From Clostridia bacterium (GTDB lineage: Bacteria > Bacillota > Clostridia > Oscillospirales > Acutalibacteraceae), in the NCBI GenBank assembly GCA_017513245.1, contig JAFXGK010000019.1, positions 1-64,000 on the forward strand: DNA of 64,000 nt. Reading direction: 5' to 3'. The notes beneath the pieces are model-generated. The model saw nothing but the letters and a program-made list of their open reading frames with translations. It was not told the origin of the DNA and ran no database searches. Shown piece after piece: positions 49,612 to 57,084 of this stretch (positions are counted from its first letter, which is position 1; the number at the start of each line of letters is the position of its first letter). The translations under genes and the position numbers were made by a program.

Positions 49612-49812
49612 AAAATGTAAAAAGATCCCGTCCGCAAGGGACGGGATCTACCCGTGGTGCCACCCTAATTCTTAAAGGCAAAGCCTTTAACTTAAGTTTC
49701 TTTAACGCAGAAAATACGGCCACTTTCGTGACGTGCTCGGCAAATGTCTTCACTCCATATCGCGTAACAGCGCTTCCAGCCAAGGCGCCGCTCTCTGTGT
49801 ACTGATTGTGGG
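49612..49812 (-). promoter_or_regulatory. T-box leader of hisS-aspS
   Basis: The T-box AGGGTGGCACCACGGG is at 49670-49655, followed by a terminator (GATCCCGTCC/GGACGGGATC, 49624-49648) with T-run. An AGAGAG element opens Stem I at about 49794. The specifier region at 49754-49740 has GAA then GACATTTG, holding GAC (Asp) and overlapping CAT (His). The acceptor-pairing bases are TGGC, which suit a tRNA with discriminator G such as tRNA-Asp, not C73 tRNA-His. Uncharged tRNA would favour read-through. Confidence 0.92.
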
Positions 49813-49844
49813 GTTACTTTTTTTGCGTCAACGCAAGTGTTTAT

Positions 49845-50240
49845 TTAGTTTCCGTGAATAACGTCGCGCCAATCAAGGTCACCGCGCTCAAGACCGTGAA
49901 TAAGTACTTCGGCGGTAGCGATATTGGTTGCAACGGGAATGTTGTGTGCGTCGCAAAGGCGTAAAAGTTCGTTCTCATCAGGCTCGTGGGGCTTGCGCTG
50001 AGGATCGCGGAAGATAAGAAGCAAATCAATCTCATCGTAGCTGATGCGCGATAAAATCTGCTGAGCACCGCCCGAACCGCTTAAAAACTTGGTGATTTCA
50101 AGTCCGGTTGCCTGCTCAACGAGCTTACCGGTGGTGCCGGTTGCCATAATATTATGATGGCTAAGGATTCCGCAATATGCGATGCAAAACTGTACCATCA
50201 GTTCTTTTTTTGTGTCGTGTGCGATAAGCGCGATGTTCAT
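49845..50240 (-). CDS. mgsA: Methylglyoxal synthase
   Basis: MgsA converts dihydroxyacetone phosphate to methylglyoxal, a bypass used when sugar phosphates build up. The small 131-residue protein opens I-A-L-I-A-H-D-x-K-K and has T-G-T-T-G (phosphate loop), L-S-G-S-G-G-A-Q-Q-I and F-R-D-P-Q-x-x-x-P-H-E-P-D, carrying the catalytic Asp. AAAGGAAAG precedes the ATG, four bases after the MinD-like gene. It ends the envelope operon; the hisS T-box begins just beyond. Confidence 0.96.
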   Translation of the reverse strand: MNIALIAHDTKKELMVQFCIAYCGILSHHNIMATGTTGKLVEQATGLEITKFLSGSGGAQQILSRISYDEIDLLLIFRDPQRKPHEPDENELLRLCDAHNIPVATNIATAEVLIHGLERGDLDWRDVIHGN

Positions 50241-50243
50241 AAT

Positions 50244-50978
50244 TTACTTTCCTTTCTCTATTCTCTTCACCTTTGGAAGGGGAGTCTCATATCCGTATAT
50301 ACGGTCGGCAATGCGTGAAAACGCCTTTACCTTTTTATTTTTCCTGTGGAATATGCTAAAGGGCTTTCGAATACAGTCATCGTCAAACGGGACGATGCCG
50401 AGCAATCTGCAGCCCGAGCAGTCGATAATATCATCGATACCGCTGTATACACCGTTTTTCAGGTGTCGCCTTGTGTATTTGTTTATTACAAGACGGCAGT
50501 GTCCGCCGAAACGGGCAGCATAATCTGCTGCAACGCCGCTGTCGCGAACGCTGACGGCATCACCGCAGGTAACAACGATAAAGTCCACAATATCCGAAAT
50601 CGCTTCGATATACGGAAAATCGGTGCCTGCAGGCATATCTAAAATTATATAGTCGTAATCGGCCGAAAGCAACAGCCTTTCAAGAGCTTCGCCGTCGATG
50701 CTTTTAGTGTCGTACGGTGCGGCCAAAAGCCAAAGTCCGTGCCTTCTCGGCACGGGGAGAACGGCGTCGTTTAGCGGTCGTCCGTTTAAGACGTCGCCGA
50801 GGTCAAAAACCAAGCTTTCCGAAACGTCGGCCATAAGGTCCAGACAGCGCAGTCCGCAATCAAGGTCGATAAGCAACGTTTTTTTGCCCTTTCGAGCCAT
50901 TGCGGTAGCAATTCCGAGCGCGCAGGTCGATTTGCCGACTCCACCCTTGCCCGAAACCACGGCGAGTATATTTCTCAT
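50244..50978 (-). CDS. MinD-like ATPase
   Basis: This ParA/MinD-family ATPase of 244 residues has the deviant Walker A G-K-G-G-V-G-K-S (10-17), D-L-D-C-G-L-R-C-L-D (MinD has D-x-D-x-G-L-R-N-L-D) and I-I-L-D-M-P-A-G. MinD places the division site by recruiting MinC to the membrane. Here the C-terminal amphipathic membrane helix of MinD is not apparent; the tail is I-Y-G-Y-E-T-P-L-P-K-V. Neither minC nor minE is adjacent, though the place between PBP2 and mgsA is where min genes often sit. It may be a reduced Min system or another positioning ATPase. Confidence 0.85.
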   Translation of the reverse strand: MRNILAVVSGKGGVGKSTCALGIATAMARKGKKTLLIDLDCGLRCLDLMADVSESLVFDLGDVLNGRPLNDAVLPVPRRHGLWLLAAPYDTKSIDGEALERLLLSADYDYIILDMPAGTDFPYIEAISDIVDFIVVTCGDAVSVRDSGVAADYAARFGGHCRLVINKYTRRHLKNGVYSGIDDIIDCSGCRLLGIVPFDDDCIRKPFSIFHRKNKKVKAFSRIADRIYGYETPLPKVKRIEKGK

Positions 50979-51026
50979 CGTGGCGAACCTCCTTTCGATT
51001 TTATCATATTAAACCTTCCGCGTCAA

Positions 51027-53015
51027 TCATTTAAGCGGGGTATTGACGTCATTTCCCGAGTCTTCTTCGGAATTGAAGAAGTAAGCGTCCATAATAGCCT
51101 TCATAACCGAACCGCTGGTGTAACTCGAGTCACCGTGCTCGATAACAACGGCAACGGCAATCTCAGGATCGTCGTAGGGCGCGAAGGCAACGAAAACGTT
51201 GTGGTCGGCGCCGCTATCGGTCTGAGAGGTACCGGTCTTGCCGCCGATCTTTATGGGATAATCTTTAAAAACCTTACTTCCCGTACCGTCCTCGGTAACC
51301 GAAAGCATACCGGCCTTAATTATATCCAAAATGTCATCCTTAATCTCAACGGTCGAAAGCACGGTCGGCTCGTTAACGTAGTAGGTTTCGTTAAGATCGT
51401 AGGATAAAATTTTATTTACGAGAGTAGTTTTATAGCGGGTACCGCCGTTGGCGATTGCCGCGGTGGCCGAGCAAATCTGAATGGGGGTAAAGGCGTTGTG
51501 CTGGCCGATGGCAACCTGAATGGTGTTACCTGCAAACCAGCCTGATTCGGCCTTATCGAAAATACCGGACGATTCATAAACCTCAACACCCGTCTTCTCG
51601 CCGAGGCCAAAGGCCTGCAGATAGCCGTTAAGCGTCTTGATGCCCATACGGCGGCCAAGCTCGAAGAAGTAGTAGTTGCAGGATTCCGAAAGCGCCGTAA
51701 CAATGCCGATTGAACCGTGACAATGCATGCACTTGGGCGCAAAACCGACGTCGGCATAGTATTCGTAGGTGTGGCGGCAAACTATGTGCTCGTCCATCTT
51801 AAGGGCGTTGGTCGAGAGCGCCGCAATACCAACGATCGGTTTTATAGAAGAACCGGGGGGATAAACTCCGGCAAAAGCGCGGTTGGTAAGGGGGCTTCCC
51901 TTTGCGTTTGCCAGTTCGTTGTATTTCGAAAAATAATCGTTTATATCAAAGAAGGGATAGGTTGCCGAAAGCAGCACTTCACCGGATTTGAGATCAACCG
52001 CTACCGCGGCGCCGCCCGTCGCCTTGCCGCCCTTGGAATTAAGGTCGGAAATAAGGGTGTCGAGCGCAATCTGGGTTTTTTGCTGAAGGTTTTTATCAAG
52101 CGAAAGAATAATTGTCTTGCCGGGGACGGGAGCCTTGGTGACCTCACTGCTTATTACGTTGCCGTCACCGTCGTAGGTATAGGTCATTTCGCCGTCTGTA
52201 CCGTGCAGTTGCTCCTCATATGCGGCCTCAATACCCGTAACACCGATCTTATCGCTGTAGGAATAGCCCAGTTCGCGGTATTTTTCCCATTGGTCTGCGT
52301 TCATCGAGCCAACGGTGCCAAGCACGTTGGAGGCTAAATCTCCCTGCACGTATTCGCGGACCGGCACGGTGTTAACGCTGACACCGTCAATCATAAAGGC
52401 CGACTCGCTTATGCGCAGCATAAGTTCCTCAGAAATGTCTGATGCAAAGGAATAAGGGTTTGCGACCGAAAAATTGGCCAGCTCCATAGTGTAGCGAACG
52501 CCTGCAATTATGCGTTGCTTTGAAGTGTCCATACCCTCGAGCGAATAACGCTCTACAAGCTGCTTAAAGCAGTCCTCTGCAGTGGCGTAATGTGCAACGT
52601 CCAGCATACGCAGAAGGGCGTTTTTGGCTGTACCGTCATCCGTAAAGGTGAAGGGAGCCGTGGTCGACAGGGGAAGGTCGTCGTTCCACGGTGCCGAAAA
52701 CTCATTCATTATTTTAACGAGCTTTTCAATCATACCGTTAAGCTCGCTGCGCTTAATATAGGCGCTGTTAAAAACTATGTCGTAGCCGTTACGGTTAACT
52801 GCAAGCTGACGGCCGTAGCGGTCAAGTATTTCGCCGCGCGCCGCCTTAATAACGGTGGTGCGCGAATATGCGCCCTTGGCCTGATTGCTGTACTTATCGG
52901 CGTTAATTACCTGATATCCCAGCAGTGAAAAGGAGTAAACAACCAGCACGGCACTGAGTATAAGACTCAGCGCAACTGTGCGCTTCGAAAAAGCCTTTTT
53001 GTCGCTTCGAGCCAT
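51027..53015 (-). CDS. mrdA: Penicillin-binding protein 2 (elongation transpeptidase)
   Basis: This class B PBP cross-links peptidoglycan in the elongasome with MreBCD. It has an N-terminal membrane anchor (about 12-34), a dimerisation domain with R-G-E-I-L-D-R-Y-G-R-Q-L-A-V-N (60-74) and a transpeptidase domain with S-S-I-K (Ser389, Lys392), S-C-N (445-447) and K-T-G-T (593-596). C-M-H-C-H near 429-433 adds a Cys/His cluster seen in some Clostridial PBP2s. The length is 662 residues. rodA is not adjacent. AGGTG with GGAGG precedes the ATG. Confidence 0.95.
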   Translation of the reverse strand: MARSDKKAFSKRTVALSLILSAVLVVYSFSLLGYQVINADKYSNQAKGAYSRTTVIKAARGEILDRYGRQLAVNRNGYDIVFNSAYIKRSELNGMIEKLVKIMNEFSAPWNDDLPLSTTAPFTFTDDGTAKNALLRMLDVAHYATAEDCFKQLVERYSLEGMDTSKQRIIAGVRYTMELANFSVANPYSFASDISEELMLRISESAFMIDGVSVNTVPVREYVQGDLASNVLGTVGSMNADQWEKYRELGYSYSDKIGVTGIEAAYEEQLHGTDGEMTYTYDGDGNVISSEVTKAPVPGKTIILSLDKNLQQKTQIALDTLISDLNSKGGKATGGAAVAVDLKSGEVLLSATYPFFDINDYFSKYNELANAKGSPLTNRAFAGVYPPGSSIKPIVGIAALSTNALKMDEHIVCRHTYEYYADVGFAPKCMHCHGSIGIVTALSESCNYYFFELGRRMGIKTLNGYLQAFGLGEKTGVEVYESSGIFDKAESGWFAGNTIQVAIGQHNAFTPIQICSATAAIANGGTRYKTTLVNKILSYDLNETYYVNEPTVLSTVEIKDDILDIIKAGMLSVTEDGTGSKVFKDYPIKIGGKTGTSQTDSGADHNVFVAFAPYDDPEIAVAVVIEHGDSSYTSGSVMKAIMDAYFFNSEEDSGNDVNTPLK

Positions 53016-53030
53016 GCTGACACCTCCGTT

Positions 53031-53546
53031 TTAATCGTAATAGCTCGTCCTCCGCGATAGATATCTTAAGAGGAAATAGAAGGGGATAATAAAAACCGTG
53101 TTGTAGAGTATGGTCGGAACACAGTAGCGGAAGAAGTAAGAAAAAACCTCTTCGCGACCGGCGCACACATAGAAGAAAAACCATCTCGCCACGTAGTAAA
53201 ACAGATTTGAAAAAAAGCAAAGTGCCACTGCCGAATAGACGTTATCATTTACGTAGTGAGCACAAAGCAAACCGCAAACAGTACCGATGATGAATAAAGC
53301 AATCATATTAAAGCACAGTGTTTCCGCGCCTATAGTATCAAGCAGAATACCGAACACAGCTCCGAACAAAAGCCCTATCCATTCGCGCCCCGCCATGGCA
53401 ACCGCCACGAGCAGCGGCAATAAAAGCAGCGGCCTTGCATTGCCGATATTAAGCGGCGCAAGCCCTGTACTGTCAAAGGTGAACAGTAAAAAACCGATAA
53501 CCGACACCCAAACGTAAAAGGTGGAGGTATGTTTCTTTGTTTTCAT
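53031..53546 (-). CDS. mreD: Rod-shape protein MreD
   Basis: This membrane part of the rod complex has 171 residues and about five or six hydrophobic segments. Sequence is weakly conserved in the family; the call rests on size, topology, the G-A-V-F-G-I-L-L-D-T-I block typical of MreD and its place between mreC and the PBP2 gene. The start follows GGTGAATAGGG, two bases past the mreC stop. Confidence 0.9.
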   Translation of the reverse strand: MKTKKHTSTFYVWVSVIGFLLFTFDSTGLAPLNIGNARPLLLLPLLVAVAMAGREWIGLLFGAVFGILLDTIGAETLCFNMIALFIIGTVCGLLCAHYVNDNVYSAVALCFFSNLFYYVARWFFFYVCAGREEVFSYFFRYCVPTILYNTVFIIPFYFLLRYLSRRTSYYD

Positions 53547-53548
53547 CC

Positions 53549-54397
53549 CTATTCACCGCCCAAATTTGTCTGACCGGAGAAATAGGTTATTATCATCATA
53601 TCTCTAAGGTCGTCAAGGTCGGCCGCAGGGGTAATATCAGCGTATATAAGGCTGTTATAATCGTTGCCAACCGCGCTTACGGTACCTATAAGCAGTCCGT
53701 CGGGGAAAACGCCGCCGCCCGAGGTAACGATATAGTCGCCGATCGCTACCGAGCAGTTGCGCGAAAGATTGCCGAGTCGGGTATCACCGTTTTCGGCAGC
53801 CGAGAGTATACCCGAAAGTATACCGAGGTCGCCCGTGCGGCGGTCAAAAGCCGCAACGCTGATATCGGGGCTTAAAACGGTAGTAACCTTGCAGTACGAG
53901 GCGCCAACCTCCGAAACGTAGCCTATAAGACCGTTAGAATCAATAACGGGGTCATAAACCGCAACGCTGTGCAGACTGCCCTTGTTTACCGTAAAGGTGC
54001 CAAAGGGGTCGTCCGAATCACGGGCGATAAGTTTAGCGTCAACAAACTGATAATCGGTCTTGTTATCCTTAATATCAAGATAATCACGTAAAAACTTATT
54101 TTCCGATACCGCCGCCTCGTAATCGAGCAGCGAGCTTGTAAGTTCGTTTATCTGGTTTTTAAGTTCGGCGTTCTCGCGTGCGAGCTCCTCACTGCCGTTT
54201 ATATCGCGGTTAAGGTCCTTAAAAAAGTTTGAAACAGAAGTAAAGGCGCTCTGAAACGGCGCAATAATCGAGCCGAGAATACTCTGCTGCGGAGAGAGCG
54301 CGCCGCCTGCAATACGGGCAATGACCGAAACGAGCAGAAGCAAGGCTAATATGGCGGCCGCTATTTTAAAGCGACGGCTTTTTAAAAAATATCTCAT
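53549..54397 (-). CDS. mreC: Rod-shape protein MreC
   Basis: MreC links the cytoplasmic MreB filament to wall enzymes outside. It has a short cytoplasmic part, one membrane helix (about 12-30), a coiled coil (60-100, E-E-L-A-R-E-N-A-E-L-K-N-Q-I-N-E-L) and a double beta-barrel domain (110-275) with V-T-S-G-G-G-V-F-P-D-G-L-L-I-G-T-V. The length is 282 residues. GGTGATCTG precedes the ATG. Confidence 0.95.
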   Translation of the reverse strand: MRYFLKSRRFKIAAAILALLLLVSVIARIAGGALSPQQSILGSIIAPFQSAFTSVSNFFKDLNRDINGSEELARENAELKNQINELTSSLLDYEAAVSENKFLRDYLDIKDNKTDYQFVDAKLIARDSDDPFGTFTVNKGSLHSVAVYDPVIDSNGLIGYVSEVGASYCKVTTVLSPDISVAAFDRRTGDLGILSGILSAAENGDTRLGNLSRNCSVAIGDYIVTSGGGVFPDGLLIGTVSAVGNDYNSLIYADITPAADLDDLRDMMIITYFSGQTNLGGE

Positions 54398-54433
54398 CAG
54401 ATCACCTGCCGTGACAAATTTTTTTGCCTTTTT

Positions 54434-55453
54434 TTAGTTAAACTTTCTGCCGCGTTTATAAACGTAGTCCTCAAAAGCGTCGGGATCCTCAAGCTTCTTG
54501 GCGAGGCCAAGGGCTACGCAGTCGAGCGGATTGTCGGCAACGTATACCGGCATATCGGTCTCGGCGGCAATGAGGGTGTCGAGTCCGCGTAGCAGAGCGC
54601 CGCCGCCCATAAGGGTGATGCCGCGGTCGATAATATCGGCCGAAAGCTCGGGCGGAGTTTTTTCCAGTGTGGTCCTGATGGCGTCTATAATGCTGTTTAT
54701 GGTGTCGCTCATTGCTTCGCGAACCTCTGCAGCGGTAATTACAACGTTCTTGGGCAGACCGTCAACCAGGTTGCGGCCCTTAATCTCTACGCTGCCCTCG
54801 TTCTCGTAGGGTACGCAGGAGCCGATTTCAATTTTTAACTGCTCGGCGGTGCGTTCACCTATAAGAAGGTTATATTTCTTGCGAACGTAGTTGATGATGG
54901 CTTCATCCAGGTCGTCACCCGCGATTCTTACCGACTGTGCGGTAACGATATCGCCGAGCGAAATAACGGCAACCTCGCTGGTGCCGCCGCCGATATCGAC
55001 AACCATGCTTCCGCTGGCATCGTTAACGGGCAGTCCTGCGCCAAGTGCGGCGGCCATAGGCTCCTCAATCAGGGCAACCTTGGTAGCGCCCGCCTGCTTT
55101 GCAGCATCCTCAACCGCACGGCTTTCAACCTCGGTAACGCCTGCGGGAATGCATATCATAACGTGGGCGCGCGAAAAGAACGAGCCCTTAAGCGCGTTTC
55201 GTATAAATCTTTTAAGCATGGCGGCGGTAACGTCAAAGTCGGCAATAACACCGTCCTGCAGCGGTCTTACCGCAACGATGGAGCCGGGGGTGCGGCCAAT
55301 CATTTCCTTAGCCTCGCTGCCAACGGCGCGTACTTCATCGTTTCGAACGTCATACGCAACGACAGACGGCTCGCGCATGATAATATCCTTACCTTTAACA
55401 CAAACAAGGGTATTGGCAGTGCCGAGGTCTATGCCCATATCTCTTGAGAACAA
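54434..55453 (-). CDS. mreB: Rod-shape actin homolog MreB
   Basis: MreB forms membrane-bound filaments that guide side-wall synthesis. The actin-fold ATP motifs are visible: [11 protein letters not shown] (7-17), [10 protein letters not shown], and [10 protein letters not shown]. The length is 339 residues. The start is TTG at 55453 behind AAGGAAGTG. M-F-S-R-D gives the short amphipathic N-terminus of Gram-positive forms. A paralog such as Mbl cannot be excluded, but the linked mreC and mreD favour MreB. Confidence 0.96.
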   Translation of the reverse strand: MFSRDMGIDLGTANTLVCVKGKDIIMREPSVVAYDVRNDEVRAVGSEAKEMIGRTPGSIVAVRPLQDGVIADFDVTAAMLKRFIRNALKGSFFSRAHVMICIPAGVTEVESRAVEDAAKQAGATKVALIEEPMAAALGAGLPVNDASGSMVVDIGGGTSEVAVISLGDIVTAQSVRIAGDDLDEAIINYVRKKYNLLIGERTAEQLKIEIGSCVPYENEGSVEIKGRNLVDGLPKNVVITAAEVREAMSDTINSIIDAIRTTLEKTPPELSADIIDRGITLMGGGALLRGLDTLIAAETDMPVYVADNPLDCVALGLAKKLEDPDAFEDYVYKRGRKFN

Positions 55454-55480
55454 TTAAAACACTTCCTTAAAATCAAAAAA

Positions 55481-56377
55481 TTATTTATCCGAAGGAACAA
55501 AGAAGGAGATTGCGGAGTTGAGGTTACTGATTTCAACCGTGTCACCCTCAACTACGGCGTGCTCGCCGTCCAGCGTCCAGTCAAGGCACTTCTCTGTGTG
55601 AATAACGAGCTTGCTCGTCTTAAAGAATTCAAAAGCAGGGTTCGAAAAATCGCGGTTTACAATGCCCTTCATAATGTGGCGGAGTCGGCCGCCCTTAGCG
55701 GGCTTGCGAATAAGCAAAACCTCAAACAGACCGTCGTTAAGTTCAACCTGCGATTCATCCAGTTTAATAATGCCGCCCACCGACATCGAATTTGTAACGG
55801 CGCCGAATAAAAAGTCGCCCTCCACCGTTTCGCCGTCATGCTCAAGCGTCATATGATACGAACGAATTTTAGAAAGGCTGCGAGCGCCGTTTAAAATGTA
55901 AGCCGAGTGGCCGAGCACGTTTTTAACCTTCTGCGAGGTCGAATACGAAACGTCGGTAAATGCGCCGAACGAAGCGGTATAGGTAAAGAATTCATCACCG
56001 AATTTACCTATATCAAGGGTTATAACCTTGCCCTTGGGAATATCCTCAGCGGCGGTCAGCATATTTCGCGAAATATGCAGGCTCGAGGACCATTCGTTAA
56101 GCGTGCCGGCCGGAATATATGCGAGATAATATTTATTTTTGTTGTGCATCATACCGGTGATAACCTCGTTTAAGGTACCGTCGCCGCCAACGCAAACAAC
56201 AACCGAATATTCATCCGACAAATTTTTTATAACCTCTGTAGCGTCGCCGCGGTCACGTGTGGGATAAACCGTAACCTCGTGGCCGGCTCGCGAGAGGATA
56301 GTAACTATATCAAGTAAATTATTCTTCAGTTTTTTCTTTCCCGAACAAGGGTTTCCAACCAGAAAAATCTTTCCCAT
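55481..56377 (-). CDS. Diacylglycerol kinase-family lipid kinase
   Basis: This soluble lipid kinase of the DgkB/YegS/sphingosine-kinase fold probably returns diacylglycerol to phosphatidic acid. It opens G-K-I-F-L-V-G-N-P-C-S-G-K-K and has the catalytic V-G-G-D-G-T-L-N-E-V-I-T-G near residues 58-70, with a C-terminal beta domain ending in D-G-E. DAG is the by-product of LTA synthesis, so it may recycle what the LtaS-like enzyme at 18.5 kb releases; this link is inference. Start 56377 follows GGAGTTGGAT. The length is 298 residues. Confidence 0.9.
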   Translation of the reverse strand: MGKIFLVGNPCSGKKKLKNNLLDIVTILSRAGHEVTVYPTRDRGDATEVIKNLSDEYSVVVCVGGDGTLNEVITGMMHNKNKYYLAYIPAGTLNEWSSSLHISRNMLTAAEDIPKGKVITLDIGKFGDEFFTYTASFGAFTDVSYSTSQKVKNVLGHSAYILNGARSLSKIRSYHMTLEHDGETVEGDFLFGAVTNSMSVGGIIKLDESQVELNDGLFEVLLIRKPAKGGRLRHIMKGIVNRDFSNPAFEFFKTSKLVIHTEKCLDWTLDGEHAVVEGDTVEISNLNSAISFFVPSDK

Positions 56378-56425
56378 ATATAATCCAACTCCAATCGTAG
56401 GGCAAAAAATGAACATATATATTTT

Positions 56426-56454
56426 ATTATATATAATATTACATTATAATGCAA
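56426..56454 (-). promoter_or_regulatory. Promoter of the lipid kinase-mre operon
   Basis: TTGCAT (56454-56449), 17 bases and TATAAT (56431-56426) on the minus strand. The 150 bases between it and the toxin gene hold an inverted repeat TTTTACCGCG/CGCGGCAAAA (56527-56536 with 56556-56565) but no antitoxin gene. Confidence 0.65.
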
Positions 56455-56604
56455 GAACTAACTGTGAACTTTTATCACTTTTTAACCACCTCTGCTGAGT
56501 GAGCATAGAATGTAGAGGTACTAAAATTTTACCGCGATGATTATTTAATGCAAAACGCGGCAAAACTAACAGTACCAAACATAATTTCGGAGCGTGAAAG
56601 ATAA

Positions 56605-56961
56605 ATGACAGTCAAACGCGGAGATATCTACTATGCAGACTTAAGTCCGGTCGTCGGTTCGGAGCAGGGCGGGGTAAGACCGGTACTTATAATACAAAAC
56701 GACGTTGGAAACCGCTTTAGTCCAACCGTGATTGCGGCGGCGATAACCAGCCAGCACGATAAAGCCAAATTGCCCACGCATATAAGCGTAAATGCCGATG
56801 ACTGCGGACTTTCCAAGGATTCGATAGTGTTGCTTGAGCAGGTTCGCACGATAGACAAGCAGCGCCTAAAGGAAAAAATGGGCAGCCTTGGCGACGGTGC
56901 GATGAACAGGGTGGACAAAGCGCTGTCGGTGAGTTTCGGCCTGGGAAATACTATACCGTAA
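56605..56961 (+). CDS. ndoA: MazF/NdoA-type endoribonuclease toxin
   Basis: This sequence-specific mRNA endonuclease has 118 residues. The family blocks are [19 protein letters not shown][10 protein letters not shown] (with the catalytic Arg), [11 protein letters not shown], and [10 protein letters not shown]-x-R-L. It resembles the Bacillus NdoA/EndoA. That toxin is normally encoded after its ribbon-helix-helix antitoxin; no such gene is seen in the 188 bases upstream. The ribosome site is weak (GGAGCGTGAAAG). Confidence 0.92.
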   Translation: MTVKRGDIYYADLSPVVGSEQGGVRPVLIIQNDVGNRFSPTVIAAAITSQHDKAKLPTHISVNADDCGLSKDSIVLLEQVRTIDKQRLKEKMGSLGDGAMNRVDKALSVSFGLGNTIP

Positions 56962-56962
56962 A

Positions 56963-56997
56963 AGTAGAGAGGAAGACCCCTCTCTACTTCTTTTTAT
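56963..56997 (+). terminator. Terminator of ndoA
   Basis: An 11-base-pair stem AAGTAGAGAGG/CCTCTCTACTT is followed by CTTTTTATTTG. Confidence 0.88.
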
Positions 56998-57000
56998 TTG

Positions 57001-57028
57001 TTGCTTTTTCTTTGCTTTATGATATAAT
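57001..57028 (+). promoter_or_regulatory. Promoter of the glycoside hydrolase gene
   Basis: TTGCTT (57001-57006), 16 bases and TATAAT (57023-57028). Confidence 0.6.
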
Positions 57029-57084
57029 AAATATGATATGCCGAAGCGCCTAAAAAGCGCTTTTACCAAAGGGAGTGCAGATAT

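Noticed and set aside
49598-49783. N-terminal extension of hisS
   Set aside because: The extra codons translate the T-box and its terminator; the true start at 49597 has a strong ribosome site.
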